This document shows positions 5,865-13,638 of a stretch of DNA of 15,456 nt, in pieces. Location of the stretch: contig WFMT01000198.1 in NCBI GenBank assembly GCA_015488975.1, forward strand, positions 1-15,456. The letters run 5' to 3'. This DNA is from Campylobacteraceae bacterium (GTDB taxonomy: Bacteria; Campylobacterota; Campylobacteria; Campylobacterales; JALSKU01). Every line of letters begins with the position of its first letter. Within the stretch, counting starts at the first letter, position 1. The position numbers and the translations under genes were made by a program. Below the pieces are notes generated by a model. That model searched no databases and was not told the origin of the DNA. It saw only the letters and a program-made list of their open reading frames with translations.

Positions 5865-7607
5865 ATGAATAATTGGAATCTTGATGATCTTTTTAAAAGT
5901 GATAAAGAGCTTGAAAAAAGTGTCCAAAAAATAGACTCAAAGGCACAAAAATTTGAAAAACAGTATAAGGGAAAATTGTATAGCATAAAAACAAAAGATT
6001 TTATAAAAGCATTAAAAGTATATGAAAATATACTAAATTCTATAGGCAGAGCCGGCACTTATGCATTTTTAAAATTTGCTAGTAATTCTGATAATGGTGG
6101 ATTTTATGCCAAATACTCTTCCAAGTTTAACATAATACAAGAAAATTTACTTTTTTTTGAGCTTGAGTTTAACAAATTACAAAAAGATAAACAAAAAAAG
6201 ATTATAAAAAAATCTGGTTTATATGAGCATTATTTAAAATCTTTAAAAAAAGAGAAAAAACATCAACTTTCAGCCAAAGAAGAGAAAATATTATTAAAGA
6301 AAAGCCTGACAAGTTCAAGAGCTTTTAGCAGATTGTTTGATGAGCATTTTAGCAGATTGAAATTTGATTTTAATGGTTTGAAAATCAGTGAAGAAGAAAT
6401 TTTGTCAAAACTTTATTCAAGCGATAGAGTAGTAAGAGAAAAAGCAGCAAAATCTTTAAGTAAAGAATTGAAAGATAATATTCATTTAACTTCATATATT
6501 TACAACATGGTAAAAACTGATTTAAAAATTGAGTGTGATATAAGGAGATACAAAACAGTAGAAGAACCAAGGCATATAGACAATCAAATAACACAAAAAA
6601 GTGTAGATGCCCTTATAAATACGGCTTCTAAAAATTTTTCCCTTAGTCAAGAATATTATAAAATAAAAAAAGAAATTTTGGGATATGAAAAATTATTTGA
6701 TTATGATAGATATGCGCCTTATGAAAATGAGAGTGAAAATATATCTTTTGACGAAGCAAAAGAGTTAGTTTTGGCGGCATTTAAGAATTTTGACAAGAAA
6801 TTTTATAAAATTGCAAAAAAAGCTTTGGATGAGGGATGGTGTGATGTTTTTCCAAAAGATAAAAAAAGAGGAGGAGCCTTTTCTCACCCGGCATCCACAG
6901 ATACTCACCCTTATGTTATGTTAAATTATACTTCAAAAAGAAGAGATATTTTTACAATTGCACATGAGTTAGGCCATGCAATTCATCAATATCTATCAAG
7001 AAAAGTAGGATATATCGGTAGCGATACACCTTTGACCACTTCAGAAACTGCATCAGTATTTGCTGAAATGCTATTATTTGATTATATTAAGACAATTACT
7101 CCAAAAGAAGAGTTGTTGGGGCTTTATGGCGGAAAATTAGAAGATATTTTTGCTACATTATTTAGGCAAATTATATTTACTATGTTTGAAAGGAAAGTTC
7201 ATTCCTACGAAGATGAGGTTAGCGTGAAAGAACTTAATGATTTTTGGATGGATGAAAATAAAAAAATGTTTGGAGAAGGAGTTACTCTTAGTGAAGATTA
7301 TCAACTCTGGTGGAGTTATATACCTCACTTTATCCATACCCCGTTTTATTGTTATGCATACAGTTATGGACAACTTCTTGTTATGGCATTATATGGACTG
7401 TATAAGAAGAAAACTCCTAACTTTATACAAATATATACAAAATTTTTATCAAGTGGAGGTAGCAGGAGCCCTAAAGAACTTATAGGGATGTTTGGTTTTG
7501 ATATAGAGGATGAGAAATTTTGGAAAATAGGTATAGAAGAAGTTTCTAAACTTTTTGAAGAATTTAAATTGATAAGGAAAAACAGTGCTGAACAAAACAG
7601 TAAATAA
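5865..7607 (+). CDS. pepF: Oligoendopeptidase F (M3B metallopeptidase)
   Basis: A cytoplasmic zinc endopeptidase that degrades oligopeptides. The 580-residue product has an all-helical N-terminal region and the M3 catalytic site: HELGH at 367-371 (zinc ligands H367 and H371, catalytic E368) within FTIAHELGHAIHQYLS, and a third ligand, probably E394, in TTSETASVFAEML. Upstream, GGAFSHP and HPYVMLNYT correspond to the substrate-cleft region typical of PepF. The C-terminal HTPFYCYAYSYGQLL region is also characteristic. The ATG has an AAGGA site at 5851-5855. Its last 23 bp overlap the next gene, so the pair is probably one transcript. Length matches the PepF family (about 560-600). Confidence 0.95.
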   Translation: MNNWNLDDLFKSDKELEKSVQKIDSKAQKFEKQYKGKLYSIKTKDFIKALKVYENILNSIGRAGTYAFLKFASNSDNGGFYAKYSSKFNIIQENLLFFELEFNKLQKDKQKKIIKKSGLYEHYLKSLKKEKKHQLSAKEEKILLKKSLTSSRAFSRLFDEHFSRLKFDFNGLKISEEEILSKLYSSDRVVREKAAKSLSKELKDNIHLTSYIYNMVKTDLKIECDIRRYKTVEEPRHIDNQITQKSVDALINTASKNFSLSQEYYKIKKEILGYEKLFDYDRYAPYENESENISFDEAKELVLAAFKNFDKKFYKIAKKALDEGWCDVFPKDKKRGGAFSHPASTDTHPYVMLNYTSKRRDIFTIAHELGHAIHQYLSRKVGYIGSDTPLTTSETASVFAEMLLFDYIKTITPKEELLGLYGGKLEDIFATLFRQIIFTMFERKVHSYEDEVSVKELNDFWMDENKKMFGEGVTLSEDYQLWWSYIPHFIHTPFYCYAYSYGQLLVMALYGLYKKKTPNFIQIYTKFLSSGGSRSPKELIGMFGFDIEDEKFWKIGIEEVSKLFEEFKLIRKNSAEQNSK

Positions 7608-8058
7608 AAACGACTTCAGAGATTTAATGGCAAATCATTGTGAGGATATGATCAAATTTTTGTTTGATGAGGATATTGAATTTTCCATACTCACACCTTT
7701 GGCAAATATAGAATTTAATCCTGTTTTGCCAAAGGATATTATATCTGAGTTTAAGCCTATTACTTTATTTACACTTGCAGGATATACTTATGAAAGTGCT
7801 AAATTAGATGAAAATATTTTGTCTTTTGAGGCTGGGTTTGGCAAAGAGAATTTTGGAAGTTATGTAAGTGTACCTTCTTATGCAATTTTACAGATTATTG
7901 TTGAAAATACCCCCATTTTCATAAATCTTGCAATTCCGCCCGAAGAGCAGATAAATCCTAAAAAGGAAATTTCTGTCAGTAAAGGAGTAGAAAAATCAAT
8001 GGATATATTTTTATCAAATCCAAATAATAAAAAATTATTGAAAACAAAAAAAATATAG
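7585..8058 (+). CDS. Small protein with SspB-like core (possible ClpXP adaptor)
   Basis: A 157-residue protein without signal peptide or membrane segment. Residues 10-30 form a helix ending in IKFLFDEDIEF. The segment from ITLFTLAGYTYESAKLDEN to SFEAGFGKENFGSYVSVPSYAILQI can be laid along the SspB core, where SspB proteins read F-x-A-R-F-G-G, then V-x-V-P-x-x-A-V/I-L-A-I. A flexible charged tail ending in basic KKLLKTKKI recalls the short basic ClpX-docking tail of SspB. This is recognition by eye, not an alignment, and a lineage-specific unknown family is the alternative. The GTG at 7585 is supported by AAGGAA at 7574-7579; an ATG at 7627 is a less likely start. The gene overlaps pepF, so it is expressed with a peptidase. 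Confidence 0.45.
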   Translation: MLNKTVNKNDFRDLMANHCEDMIKFLFDEDIEFSILTPLANIEFNPVLPKDIISEFKPITLFTLAGYTYESAKLDENILSFEAGFGKENFGSYVSVPSYAILQIIVENTPIFINLAIPPEEQINPKKEISVSKGVEKSMDIFLSNPNNKKLLKTKKI

Positions 8059-8083
8059 AGTAATAGGTACCCTATATTTTTTT
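8047..8083. terminator. Bidirectional terminator-like inverted repeat
   Basis: The arms AAAAAAATATAG (8047-8058) and CTATATTTTTTT (8072-8083) are perfect inverted repeats with a 13-nt loop, giving a U-run on either transcript. They lie between convergent genes, and each arm contains one of the two stop codons. The stem is AT-rich and so weak for a classical terminator; an alternative inner stem is ATAGG/CCTAT. Confidence 0.5.
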
Positions 8084-8971
8084 GATATTCATTAAAAAAT
8101 CTATCATACTATCGATAAAGGCATCATTTTTTCTTTCTTTTAAATAGGCAATGTAAAAATGTCTTTTTAGTCTATATCCTCTTATCTTTGTACTAAAAAG
8201 AGTACCGTTTGCTACTTCATCGCTTATGACATGAGAAGATATTACAGATATTGTAGGTTTACCATCTTTGGGAGCTTTCATAATAGATCTTTTTACAGCC
8301 GTGGAGCTTGAAACTATACTTACTATATTAAATGATTTGCAATCTATTCCCATATCTTCAAAAGCTTCTGAGACAAGTTGTCTTGTGTGCGCTTCTTCTT
8401 CTCTACATATCCAGTTGAAATTATATAAATCTTCTTTTTTTACATATTTTGGCAGAGGAGAGTTGCTAAAAAGAACCAATTCATCTTCAATCCATTCCCG
8501 ATATAGCATATTGTTTTCAAAATGCGGTACTTCTACCAAAGCAAGGTCTATTTTTTTATCATTTAAAAGTTCAATGATATTTTTGGATAAATCAATTTTA
8601 ACTATTATATCACTTTTAATTTTTTCTTTTATTTTATTTAAATAATTTGGTAATATATAGTTTCCTATGGTAAAAGATGCACCTGTCATAAATGTGAGTT
8701 GCTTATTTATAACTTTTAAAACTTCTTTTTCGGTATTAAAAATACATTTTTCAAGTTTTAACATTACAGAATATATCTCTTCTCCCTCTTTTGTAAGTCT
8801 TATGCCATTTTTCTTTCTGTCAACTATTTTTGTTTCAACATAATCTTCAAATAATTTTATCTGCTGAGTAACTGCGGGTTGTGAAATTCCAAGTTTTTTT
8901 GACGCTTTTGAGAAGCTTTTTTCCCTAACTACTGTTAAAAATGTTTGAATTTTTGAAAAATCTTTTAGCAT
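8072..8971 (-). CDS. LysR-type transcriptional regulator
   Basis: A 299-residue DNA-binding regulator. A winged helix-turn-helix occupies residues 1-62, with the LysR signature FSKASKKLGISQPAVTQQIK (about 20-39). The rest is the effector-binding domain, with conserved-looking stretches such as IDLALVEVP and DELVLFSNSPL. No effector can be named from sequence. The frame is open up to a GTG at 9010, but the start was set at the ATG 8969-8971: it has an AAAAAGGAAT site, matches the usual LysR N-terminus, and the longer start would fall upstream of the predicted transcription start. The promoter lies inside a palindrome, so autoregulation is likely. It is convergent to the SspB-like gene, with no obvious target operon next to it. 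Confidence 0.9.
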   Translation of the reverse strand: MLKDFSKIQTFLTVVREKSFSKASKKLGISQPAVTQQIKLFEDYVETKIVDRKKNGIRLTKEGEEIYSVMLKLEKCIFNTEKEVLKVINKQLTFMTGASFTIGNYILPNYLNKIKEKIKSDIIVKIDLSKNIIELLNDKKIDLALVEVPHFENNMLYREWIEDELVLFSNSPLPKYVKKEDLYNFNWICREEEAHTRQLVSEAFEDMGIDCKSFNIVSIVSSSTAVKRSIMKAPKDGKPTISVISSHVISDEVANGTLFSTKIRGYRLKRHFYIAYLKERKNDAFIDSMIDFLMNIKKI

Positions 8972-9001
8972 TTGTATTCCTTTTTTAACTTTATAACCGA
9001 T

Positions 9002-9028
9002 CTTGCGCACTATATTATAGTGTGCAAG
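9002..9028. promoter_or_regulatory. 27-bp palindrome overlapping the lysR promoter (candidate operator)
   Basis: The sequence is symmetric about base 9015: 12 of 13 positions on each side pair (arms CTTGCGCACTATA and TATAGTGTGCAAG, the only mismatch being 9007/9023). The centre contains the minus-strand -10 box TATAAT (9014-9019) of the LysR gene. A protein bound here would block or tune that promoter, which fits LysR autoregulation. The symmetry axis does not carry the classical T-N11-A spacing. Confidence 0.65.
9014..9019 (-). promoter_or_regulatory. -10 box of the lysR-type gene
   Basis: Minus-strand TATAAT in CACTATAATATAGTG. The predicted start near 9007 gives a leader of about 36 nt before the chosen ATG and excludes the upstream GTG at 9010. 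Confidence 0.55.
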
Positions 9029-9228
9029 GTTAGTTTGTAATCAAGATTATAACTGAAATAAATAATTTTTTCAATACATAAATAATAAAAAGTTATATTT
9101 TATAAAAAAATTCTATTTTTATGGTGAAAAAGTAACAAATTTTGATATAATAGATATAAATAACTACTTTATATACTATATAGCAAGAAATGATATAGTG
9201 TATGAGGAAGTTGATATTTTAAATTAAG
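9029..9228. other. Very AT-rich intergenic region upstream of uvrD
   Basis: This 200-nt stretch lies between the LysR palindrome and uvrD. It holds a likely uvrD -10 box (9146-9151), a weak hairpin CTATAT/ATATAG (9176-9181 with 9193-9198), and a stop-free frame ending at the TAA 9225-9227 that has no usable start codon. No RNA gene or convincing small ORF was found. Confidence 0.5.
9146..9151 (+). promoter_or_regulatory. Candidate -10 box for the uvrD-truB-csrA-ispE-smpB operon
   Basis: TATAAT in TTTTGATATAATAGAT, predicting a start near 9158 and a leader of about 70 nt. It is the best -10 match upstream of uvrD. Confidence 0.5.
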
Positions 9229-11283
9229 ATGAAAAGAATGAAAAAATTTTTAAATGAACTTAACGAAGAACAGGCAAAAGCAGCGAAAACAATAGATGGA
9301 CCTATGCTTATTTTAGCAGGCGCTGGAAGCGGTAAAACAAAAACTATAACTTCAAGACTTGCATATTTATTATCTATTGGTATTGATCCTGCAAATACTT
9401 TGACACTTACTTTTACAAATAAAGCAGCAAATGAAATGAGAGAAAGAGCCTTGAAAATGATAGGACATGTTCCGTATCCTCCGCTTTTATGCACTTTTCA
9501 CAAGTTTGGATTGCTTTTTTTAAAATTTAATATTGACAGAGTTAACAGAAAAAACAATTTTGTAGTCATTGATAGTGATGACAAAAAAAGAATTATTAAA
9601 AACTTAGGAACAGACCTTCCGATACCGCTTGTAGCAAGTGAGATATCCAAATATAAAAATTCACTTATATCACCAATATCAGCACAAAGTAAAGCAATAC
9701 AGCCAAATTATAAAATAATAGCATCCTTGTATAAAAATTATGAAGAGTATCTCGAAAAAAATAATCTGGTTGATTTTGATGACTTGTTGGCACTAACTTA
9801 TAAGATTCTTGATGAAAATGAAAATTTATGTACAGAGGTAAGTCAAAGATATAAATATATAATGATAGATGAATATCAAGATACTAATGAATTGCAGTAT
9901 AAATTAGTTAAAAAGCTATGTCAGACTCATAATAATATATGCGTAGTGGGTGATGATGATCAAAGTATATATGGCTGGAGAGGTGCAAATATAAAAAATA
10001 TTTTAGAATTTTCTGATGAGTTTAATGATGCTAATATAGTAAAGCTTGAAAAAAATTATCGCTCTACAAATCAGATACTAAAAGTAGCAAATGAATTAAT
10101 AAGTCACAACAGAGGAAGGCTTGGTAAAAATTTAGCAAGTGTAAAAGGCGATGGTGAAGATATAAGTTTTATAGATTCCGAGAATGAAAACATTGAAGCA
10201 AGTATTATAGCCAATAGAATAAAAAAACTTATAAATTCTGGTATAAGTCCAAATAATATAGCTATTTTGTACAGAATAAATGCTTTAAGTCGTTCTATAG
10301 AAGAAGGTTTAAACAGAGCGCAAATACCTTATAAGATGGTTGGCGGAGTTAAATTTTATGAAAGAGCTGAAATAAAAGATCTTATAAGTTACTTGAGAGT
10401 TGTAGCAAATCCTGATGATGATTTTTCTTTTAAAAGGATAATTAACAGACCAAAACGGGGAATAGGGAAGGTAACAGTTGATAAAATAATAAAAAAAGCA
10501 TACGAGAATAAACAGTCTATTTATGGTTTTTTATCCAAAAACAAAGAAGAAGTACATAAAGTAGTTACAAGCAAAAAAGCTTTAGCAGAGATACAAAAAT
10601 TTATCAAAAATTTAAAAAATTTAAAAAAAGCCCTGGAAAAATCAACTTACGATTTTATAGATTTGCTGGATGAGACTTTTCATATTAAAGAGTATTATTT
10701 TAAATTACCTGATTCTTTGGATAAAGTTGCAAATATAGATGAATTTTATGGGTTATTTAGAGATTTTATTCTTTCAAGACCAGAGGCTGGGATAGATGAT
10801 TTTTTAAATGAAATAATGCTTCAAAGCGATCAAGATCAGATAGATAACGGAAGTATTTCCATAATGAGTATTCATGCTAGTAAAGGCTTAGAGTTTGATT
10901 ATTTGTTTGTTATAGGCTTGGAAGAGGGATTTTTTCCAATAACAGGTGACGGTAGCGATATCGAAGAAGAGAGACGCCTTGGTTATGTAGCTATCACAAG
11001 AGCAAAAAAAGAGTTAACGCTCAGTTGTTCATCAAGTAGATTTTATAAAGGCAGAAGAGCACATTTGACTAAAAGTAGATTTTTAACAGAATGCGGGATG
11101 TGTAAAGGAAGCTTGACTCTTGAAAAAACGACTGTGTTTAAAAAAGGCGATCTAGTTAAACATAAAATATTTGGAATGGGGAGAGTATTGGAAGTGAACA
11201 AGATAAAAAGAGAATTCAAACTTCATATAAACTTTGGAGGAACTCAAAGAGATATTCTTGCATCATTTGTAGAAAAAATATGA
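9229..11283 (+). CDS. uvrD: UvrD/PcrA/Rep-family superfamily 1A DNA helicase
   Basis: A 684-residue ATP-dependent 3'-5' helicase. The motifs run in order: Q-motif LNEEQ (11-15), Walker A AGAGSGKTKT (30-39), TFTNKAANEM (61-70), Walker B DEYQDT (214-219), GDDDQSIYGWRGA (241-253), LEKNYRST, SIHASKGLEFDYLFVIGLEEGFFP and EERRLGYVAITRAKKEL. The C-terminus (KKGDLVKHKIFGMGRV and following) is the Tudor-like UvrD/PcrA tail, which in relatives contacts RNA polymerase. Whether it acts like UvrD, PcrA or Rep is not decidable here. No proper ribosome binding site precedes the ATG at 9229; GAGGAAG at 9204-9210 is too far away, and an in-frame ATG at 9238 is an alternative. The ATGA overlap with truB makes it the first gene of a coupled operon. 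Confidence 0.95.
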   Translation: MKRMKKFLNELNEEQAKAAKTIDGPMLILAGAGSGKTKTITSRLAYLLSIGIDPANTLTLTFTNKAANEMRERALKMIGHVPYPPLLCTFHKFGLLFLKFNIDRVNRKNNFVVIDSDDKKRIIKNLGTDLPIPLVASEISKYKNSLISPISAQSKAIQPNYKIIASLYKNYEEYLEKNNLVDFDDLLALTYKILDENENLCTEVSQRYKYIMIDEYQDTNELQYKLVKKLCQTHNNICVVGDDDQSIYGWRGANIKNILEFSDEFNDANIVKLEKNYRSTNQILKVANELISHNRGRLGKNLASVKGDGEDISFIDSENENIEASIIANRIKKLINSGISPNNIAILYRINALSRSIEEGLNRAQIPYKMVGGVKFYERAEIKDLISYLRVVANPDDDFSFKRIINRPKRGIGKVTVDKIIKKAYENKQSIYGFLSKNKEEVHKVVTSKKALAEIQKFIKNLKNLKKALEKSTYDFIDLLDETFHIKEYYFKLPDSLDKVANIDEFYGLFRDFILSRPEAGIDDFLNEIMLQSDQDQIDNGSISIMSIHASKGLEFDYLFVIGLEEGFFPITGDGSDIEEERRLGYVAITRAKKELTLSCSSSRFYKGRRAHLTKSRFLTECGMCKGSLTLEKTTVFKKGDLVKHKIFGMGRVLEVNKIKREFKLHINFGGTQRDILASFVEKI

Positions 11284-12110
11284 ATAGACTTTTTGTAGCC
11301 TTTAAGCCAGCAGGAGTGAGTTCAAATTATTTTTTACGAAGTTTAAAAAGAAAATATAAAATTAAAAAAGCCGGTTATTCTGGTACATTGGATCCGTTTG
11401 CTGATGGATGTCTTATTGTCGCTTTTGGTCAATATTCAAAGCTTTTTAGGTTTTTAAAAAAAGTGCCCAAAAAATACAAGGCTACTTTGTTTTTAGGAGC
11501 ACAAAGCGAAACTTTGGATATTGAAAAAATTAATAATATTATAAAAGTAGAGCCACTTAGCGAAGATGTGGTGCAAAATGTATTGCACTCTTTGATAGGA
11601 GATTTAAGATACCTGCCGCCAAAATATTCGGCAAAAAAAATAAATGGTAAAAAAGCTTATGAATTAGCCAGGCAAAACAAAGAGTTTGAATTAAAAGAGA
11701 TAAAAAGTACAATTTATGATGTAAAGCTGTTATCATACACACATCCATATATAAACTTTGATATATCTGTCAGTGAGGGAAGCTATATAAGAAGTATAGG
11801 TGCGATCATAGCAGAGAAACTTGGTACAACAGGAGTATTAAAAACGCTAACAAGAGTAAATGAGGGATTATTTGCCTATGATAATGAAAAAAGTTTAAAT
11901 CCTGTTAAATTTCTAAGGACTGAAGAAAATTTATATCTTTTGGATAAATTAGATATACTTTTAGGTAAGAAACTTAAAGCAGAGTCATTTAAAAAGAGTG
12001 AAAATGGCGAATACCATTTAATAATTGATAATTTTCTATCGATTATTAAAATTGAGAATAATGAAGTTACCTATCTTTTAAACAGAGTAGTTTTGGAGGA
12101 TTTATGTTAG
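11280..12110 (+). CDS. truB: tRNA pseudouridine(55) synthase
   Basis: Converts U55 in the T-loop of tRNAs to pseudouridine. The 276-residue protein shows the TruB catalytic motif AGYSGTLDPFADG (31-43) with nucleophile D38, FKPAGVSS (8-15) at the N-terminus, KKYKATLFLG (64-73), PPKYSAKKINGKKAYELAR (113-131), and a late SEGSYIRS...LGTTGVLKTLTR block. It is somewhat shorter than E. coli TruB (314), with a reduced C-terminal region. The start codon is joined to the uvrD stop as ATGA, and its own end overlaps csrA by 7 bp, so expression should depend on coupling rather than on a strong site of its own. Confidence 0.95.
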   Translation: MNRLFVAFKPAGVSSNYFLRSLKRKYKIKKAGYSGTLDPFADGCLIVAFGQYSKLFRFLKKVPKKYKATLFLGAQSETLDIEKINNIIKVEPLSEDVVQNVLHSLIGDLRYLPPKYSAKKINGKKAYELARQNKEFELKEIKSTIYDVKLLSYTHPYINFDISVSEGSYIRSIGAIIAEKLGTTGVLKTLTRVNEGLFAYDNEKSLNPVKFLRTEENLYLLDKLDILLGKKLKAESFKKSENGEYHLIIDNFLSIIKIENNEVTYLLNRVVLEDLC

Positions 12111-12337
12111 TTTTATCAAGAAAAGTCGGCGAAAGCATATTTATAGGAAATGATGTAGAAGTTCAGGTTGTGTCTATATCAAAAGATAAAGTAAAACTTG
12201 GTTTTGAAGCTCCTAAAAATATACTTCTTATAAGAGGAGAGCTTAGATTGGCTGTTGCGGGAGCAAATTTACAAGCCAGCAGAAGTGAAAAAAATATAAG
12301 TTTGCTAAAAAATATTTCGTTAAAGAAGATAGATTGA
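12104..12337 (+). CDS. csrA: Carbon storage regulator CsrA
   Basis: A small dimeric RNA-binding translational regulator. In the family it binds GGA motifs in leaders and, in Campylobacterota, represses flagellin translation under control of FliW. The 77-residue protein begins MLVLSRKVGESIFIGNDVEV and keeps the two RNA-contacting ends of the fold: L4/R6 near the N-terminus and R44 in LLIRGEL (41-47). The tail after residue 50 is longer and lysine/serine-rich compared with the 61-residue E. coli protein. Its own GGAGG site (12095-12099) sits 4 nt before the ATG and contains GGA motifs, so self-repression is plausible. It overlaps truB by 7 bp and ispE by 4 bp. Confidence 0.97.
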   Translation: MLVLSRKVGESIFIGNDVEVQVVSISKDKVKLGFEAPKNILLIRGELRLAVAGANLQASRSEKNISLLKNISLKKID

Positions 12338-13131
12338 CAATTCGTTCATTTGCAAAGGTAAATATTTATCTTAAAATCATTGGTATCAAAAATGATTATC
12401 ATCTCATCAATTCAAGGTTTATGCTTGTAAAAAATCTTTTTGATACTATAAGTTTTACAAAAAAACAAACCAAAGATGAAAAGTTTGAAATTGTCGGAAA
12501 TTTTTCTTGTAAAATAGAAGAAAATATTATATATAAGGCTTATTTGGAATTATTGGGTTTAAAAGAATATTCACAAAAAATACAAAATTTTTTTAAGTAT
12601 TATAAAGTAGAAGTTGAAAAAAATATTCCCGAATTTGCAGGACTCGGAGGCGGGAGCTCTAATGCTGCATTTTTTTTGCATTTAACAAATAGTGTGTTGT
12701 CTTTGGATTTGAGTCAAAAAACTTTGCTTGGATTATCATGTAGGTTGGGTGCGGATGTTTCTTTTTTTATCTCTTCCTATAAGAGTGCTACTGTTGAGGG
12801 TATAGGAGATGAAGTTAAGAAATTTGATGAAGATTTGCTTGATTTGGAAACTTTCACACCTAAAATAAAGTGTAAAACTCCTATAATATATAAAGAATAC
12901 AGAAAAAAATTAAATACAAATTATGATAAAATAATAAAAAATAATAAATTACTAAGCTCTAAAATCAAATCATTAAAAAGTGATGAAATTATGGACAATT
13001 TTAAAATTGAAGAGTTAAATGACTTGTATGAGCCTGCTGTTTTGCTATATCCGGGCTTGAAAGATTGTAAGGAAGATGGATACTTTTTCAGTGGTAGCGG
13101 CAGTAGTTTTTTTAGGAGAAAAGATGGGTAA
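12334..13131 (+). CDS. ispE: 4-diphosphocytidyl-2-C-methyl-D-erythritol kinase
   Basis: A GHMP-family kinase of the MEP isoprenoid pathway. The 265-residue product has K8 near the N-terminus in FAKVNIYL, the GHMP phosphate loop AGLGGGSSNAA (102-112), LGADVSFFI (138-146) with catalytic D141, and a C-terminal SGSGSSFF glycine motif just before the end. The start is TTG at 12334, sharing TTGA with the csrA stop; the N-terminus needs it because FAKVN lies only a few residues downstream and the next ATG (12421) would remove it. An AAAGAAG stretch precedes the TTG. The stop overlaps smpB by 8 bp. The rare start plus coupling suggests low, operon-dependent expression. Confidence 0.94.
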   Translation: MTIRSFAKVNIYLKIIGIKNDYHLINSRFMLVKNLFDTISFTKKQTKDEKFEIVGNFSCKIEENIIYKAYLELLGLKEYSQKIQNFFKYYKVEVEKNIPEFAGLGGGSSNAAFFLHLTNSVLSLDLSQKTLLGLSCRLGADVSFFISSYKSATVEGIGDEVKKFDEDLLDLETFTPKIKCKTPIIYKEYRKKLNTNYDKIIKNNKLLSSKIKSLKSDEIMDNFKIEELNDLYEPAVLLYPGLKDCKEDGYFFSGSGSSFFRRKDG

Positions 13132-13579
13132 AACCATAGCAAGAAATAAAAAAGCTTTTCATGACTATGAAATACTTGAAAAGTTTGAAGCCGGTATATC
13201 TTTAAAAGGTAGCGAAGTAAAAGCTATAAGGCTTGGGAGAGTCAATCTTAAAGAGAGTTTTGTGAAAATTATAAAGGGTGAGGCGTATTTGCTTAATTCG
13301 CATATATCGCATTTAAGCACAGCAAATCCTCATTACAGACCGGATGAGAGAAGAGAAAGAAAACTTTTGCTTCATAAAAAGGAGATTGACAGGCTTATTG
13401 GAAAAATTGCAAGAGATGGATTAACGCTTGTTCCTTTAAGTATTTATCTAAATAATAAAAATCTTATAAAAGTTCAAATAGGCTTGGCAAAAGGAAAAAC
13501 AATACATGACAAAAGAGAAACATTAAAAAGAAAAGAAGCCGATAGAACTGCCAGAGCAGCAATTAAAAAGTATATATAG
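13124..13579 (+). CDS. smpB: SsrA-binding protein SmpB
   Basis: Partner of tmRNA in rescuing stalled ribosomes (trans-translation). The 151-residue protein has the usual order: ARNKKAFHDYEI (6-17), LKGSEVKAIRLGRVNL (28-43), a central LSTANPHYRPDERRERKLLLHK stretch, and the basic C-terminal tail with KGKTIHDKRETLKRKEADR that inserts into the empty mRNA channel. The frame is open upstream to 13076, but the ATG at 13124 has AGGAGA at 13114-13119 and yields the standard N-terminus. It overlaps ispE by 8 bp and is the last gene of the uvrD operon. The tmRNA gene ssrA is not in this window. Confidence 0.96.
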   Translation: MGKTIARNKKAFHDYEILEKFEAGISLKGSEVKAIRLGRVNLKESFVKIIKGEAYLLNSHISHLSTANPHYRPDERRERKLLLHKKEIDRLIGKIARDGLTLVPLSIYLNNKNLIKVQIGLAKGKTIHDKRETLKRKEADRTARAAIKKYI

Positions 13580-13600
13580 ATACTCTTGTGGTATTTATGA

Positions 13601-13606
13601 TATAAT
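13601..13606 (+). promoter_or_regulatory. -10 box of the YqjD/YqjE-like cassette
   Basis: TATAAT in ATGATATAATTTG, predicting a start near 13613 and a leader of about 26 nt that contains AAGGA. It gives the downstream three genes a promoter separate from the smpB operon. Confidence 0.6.
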
Positions 13607-13638
13607 TTGATAATTAAAAAGATTTGAAGGATGCAAAA

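Noticed and set aside
8268..8645. 125-codon plus-strand open frame inside the LysR gene
   Set aside because: No ribosome binding site, and it lies wholly opposite a well-supported LysR coding region.
8972..9010. N-terminal extension of the LysR protein from GTG 9010
   Set aside because: No ribosome binding site, lies over the promoter palindrome upstream of the predicted transcription start, and adds residues foreign to the LysR N-terminus.
13076..13123. 16-residue N-terminal extension of SmpB
   Set aside because: Overlaps the conserved C-terminus of IspE in another frame; the ATG at 13124 has AGGAGA and gives the standard SmpB start.
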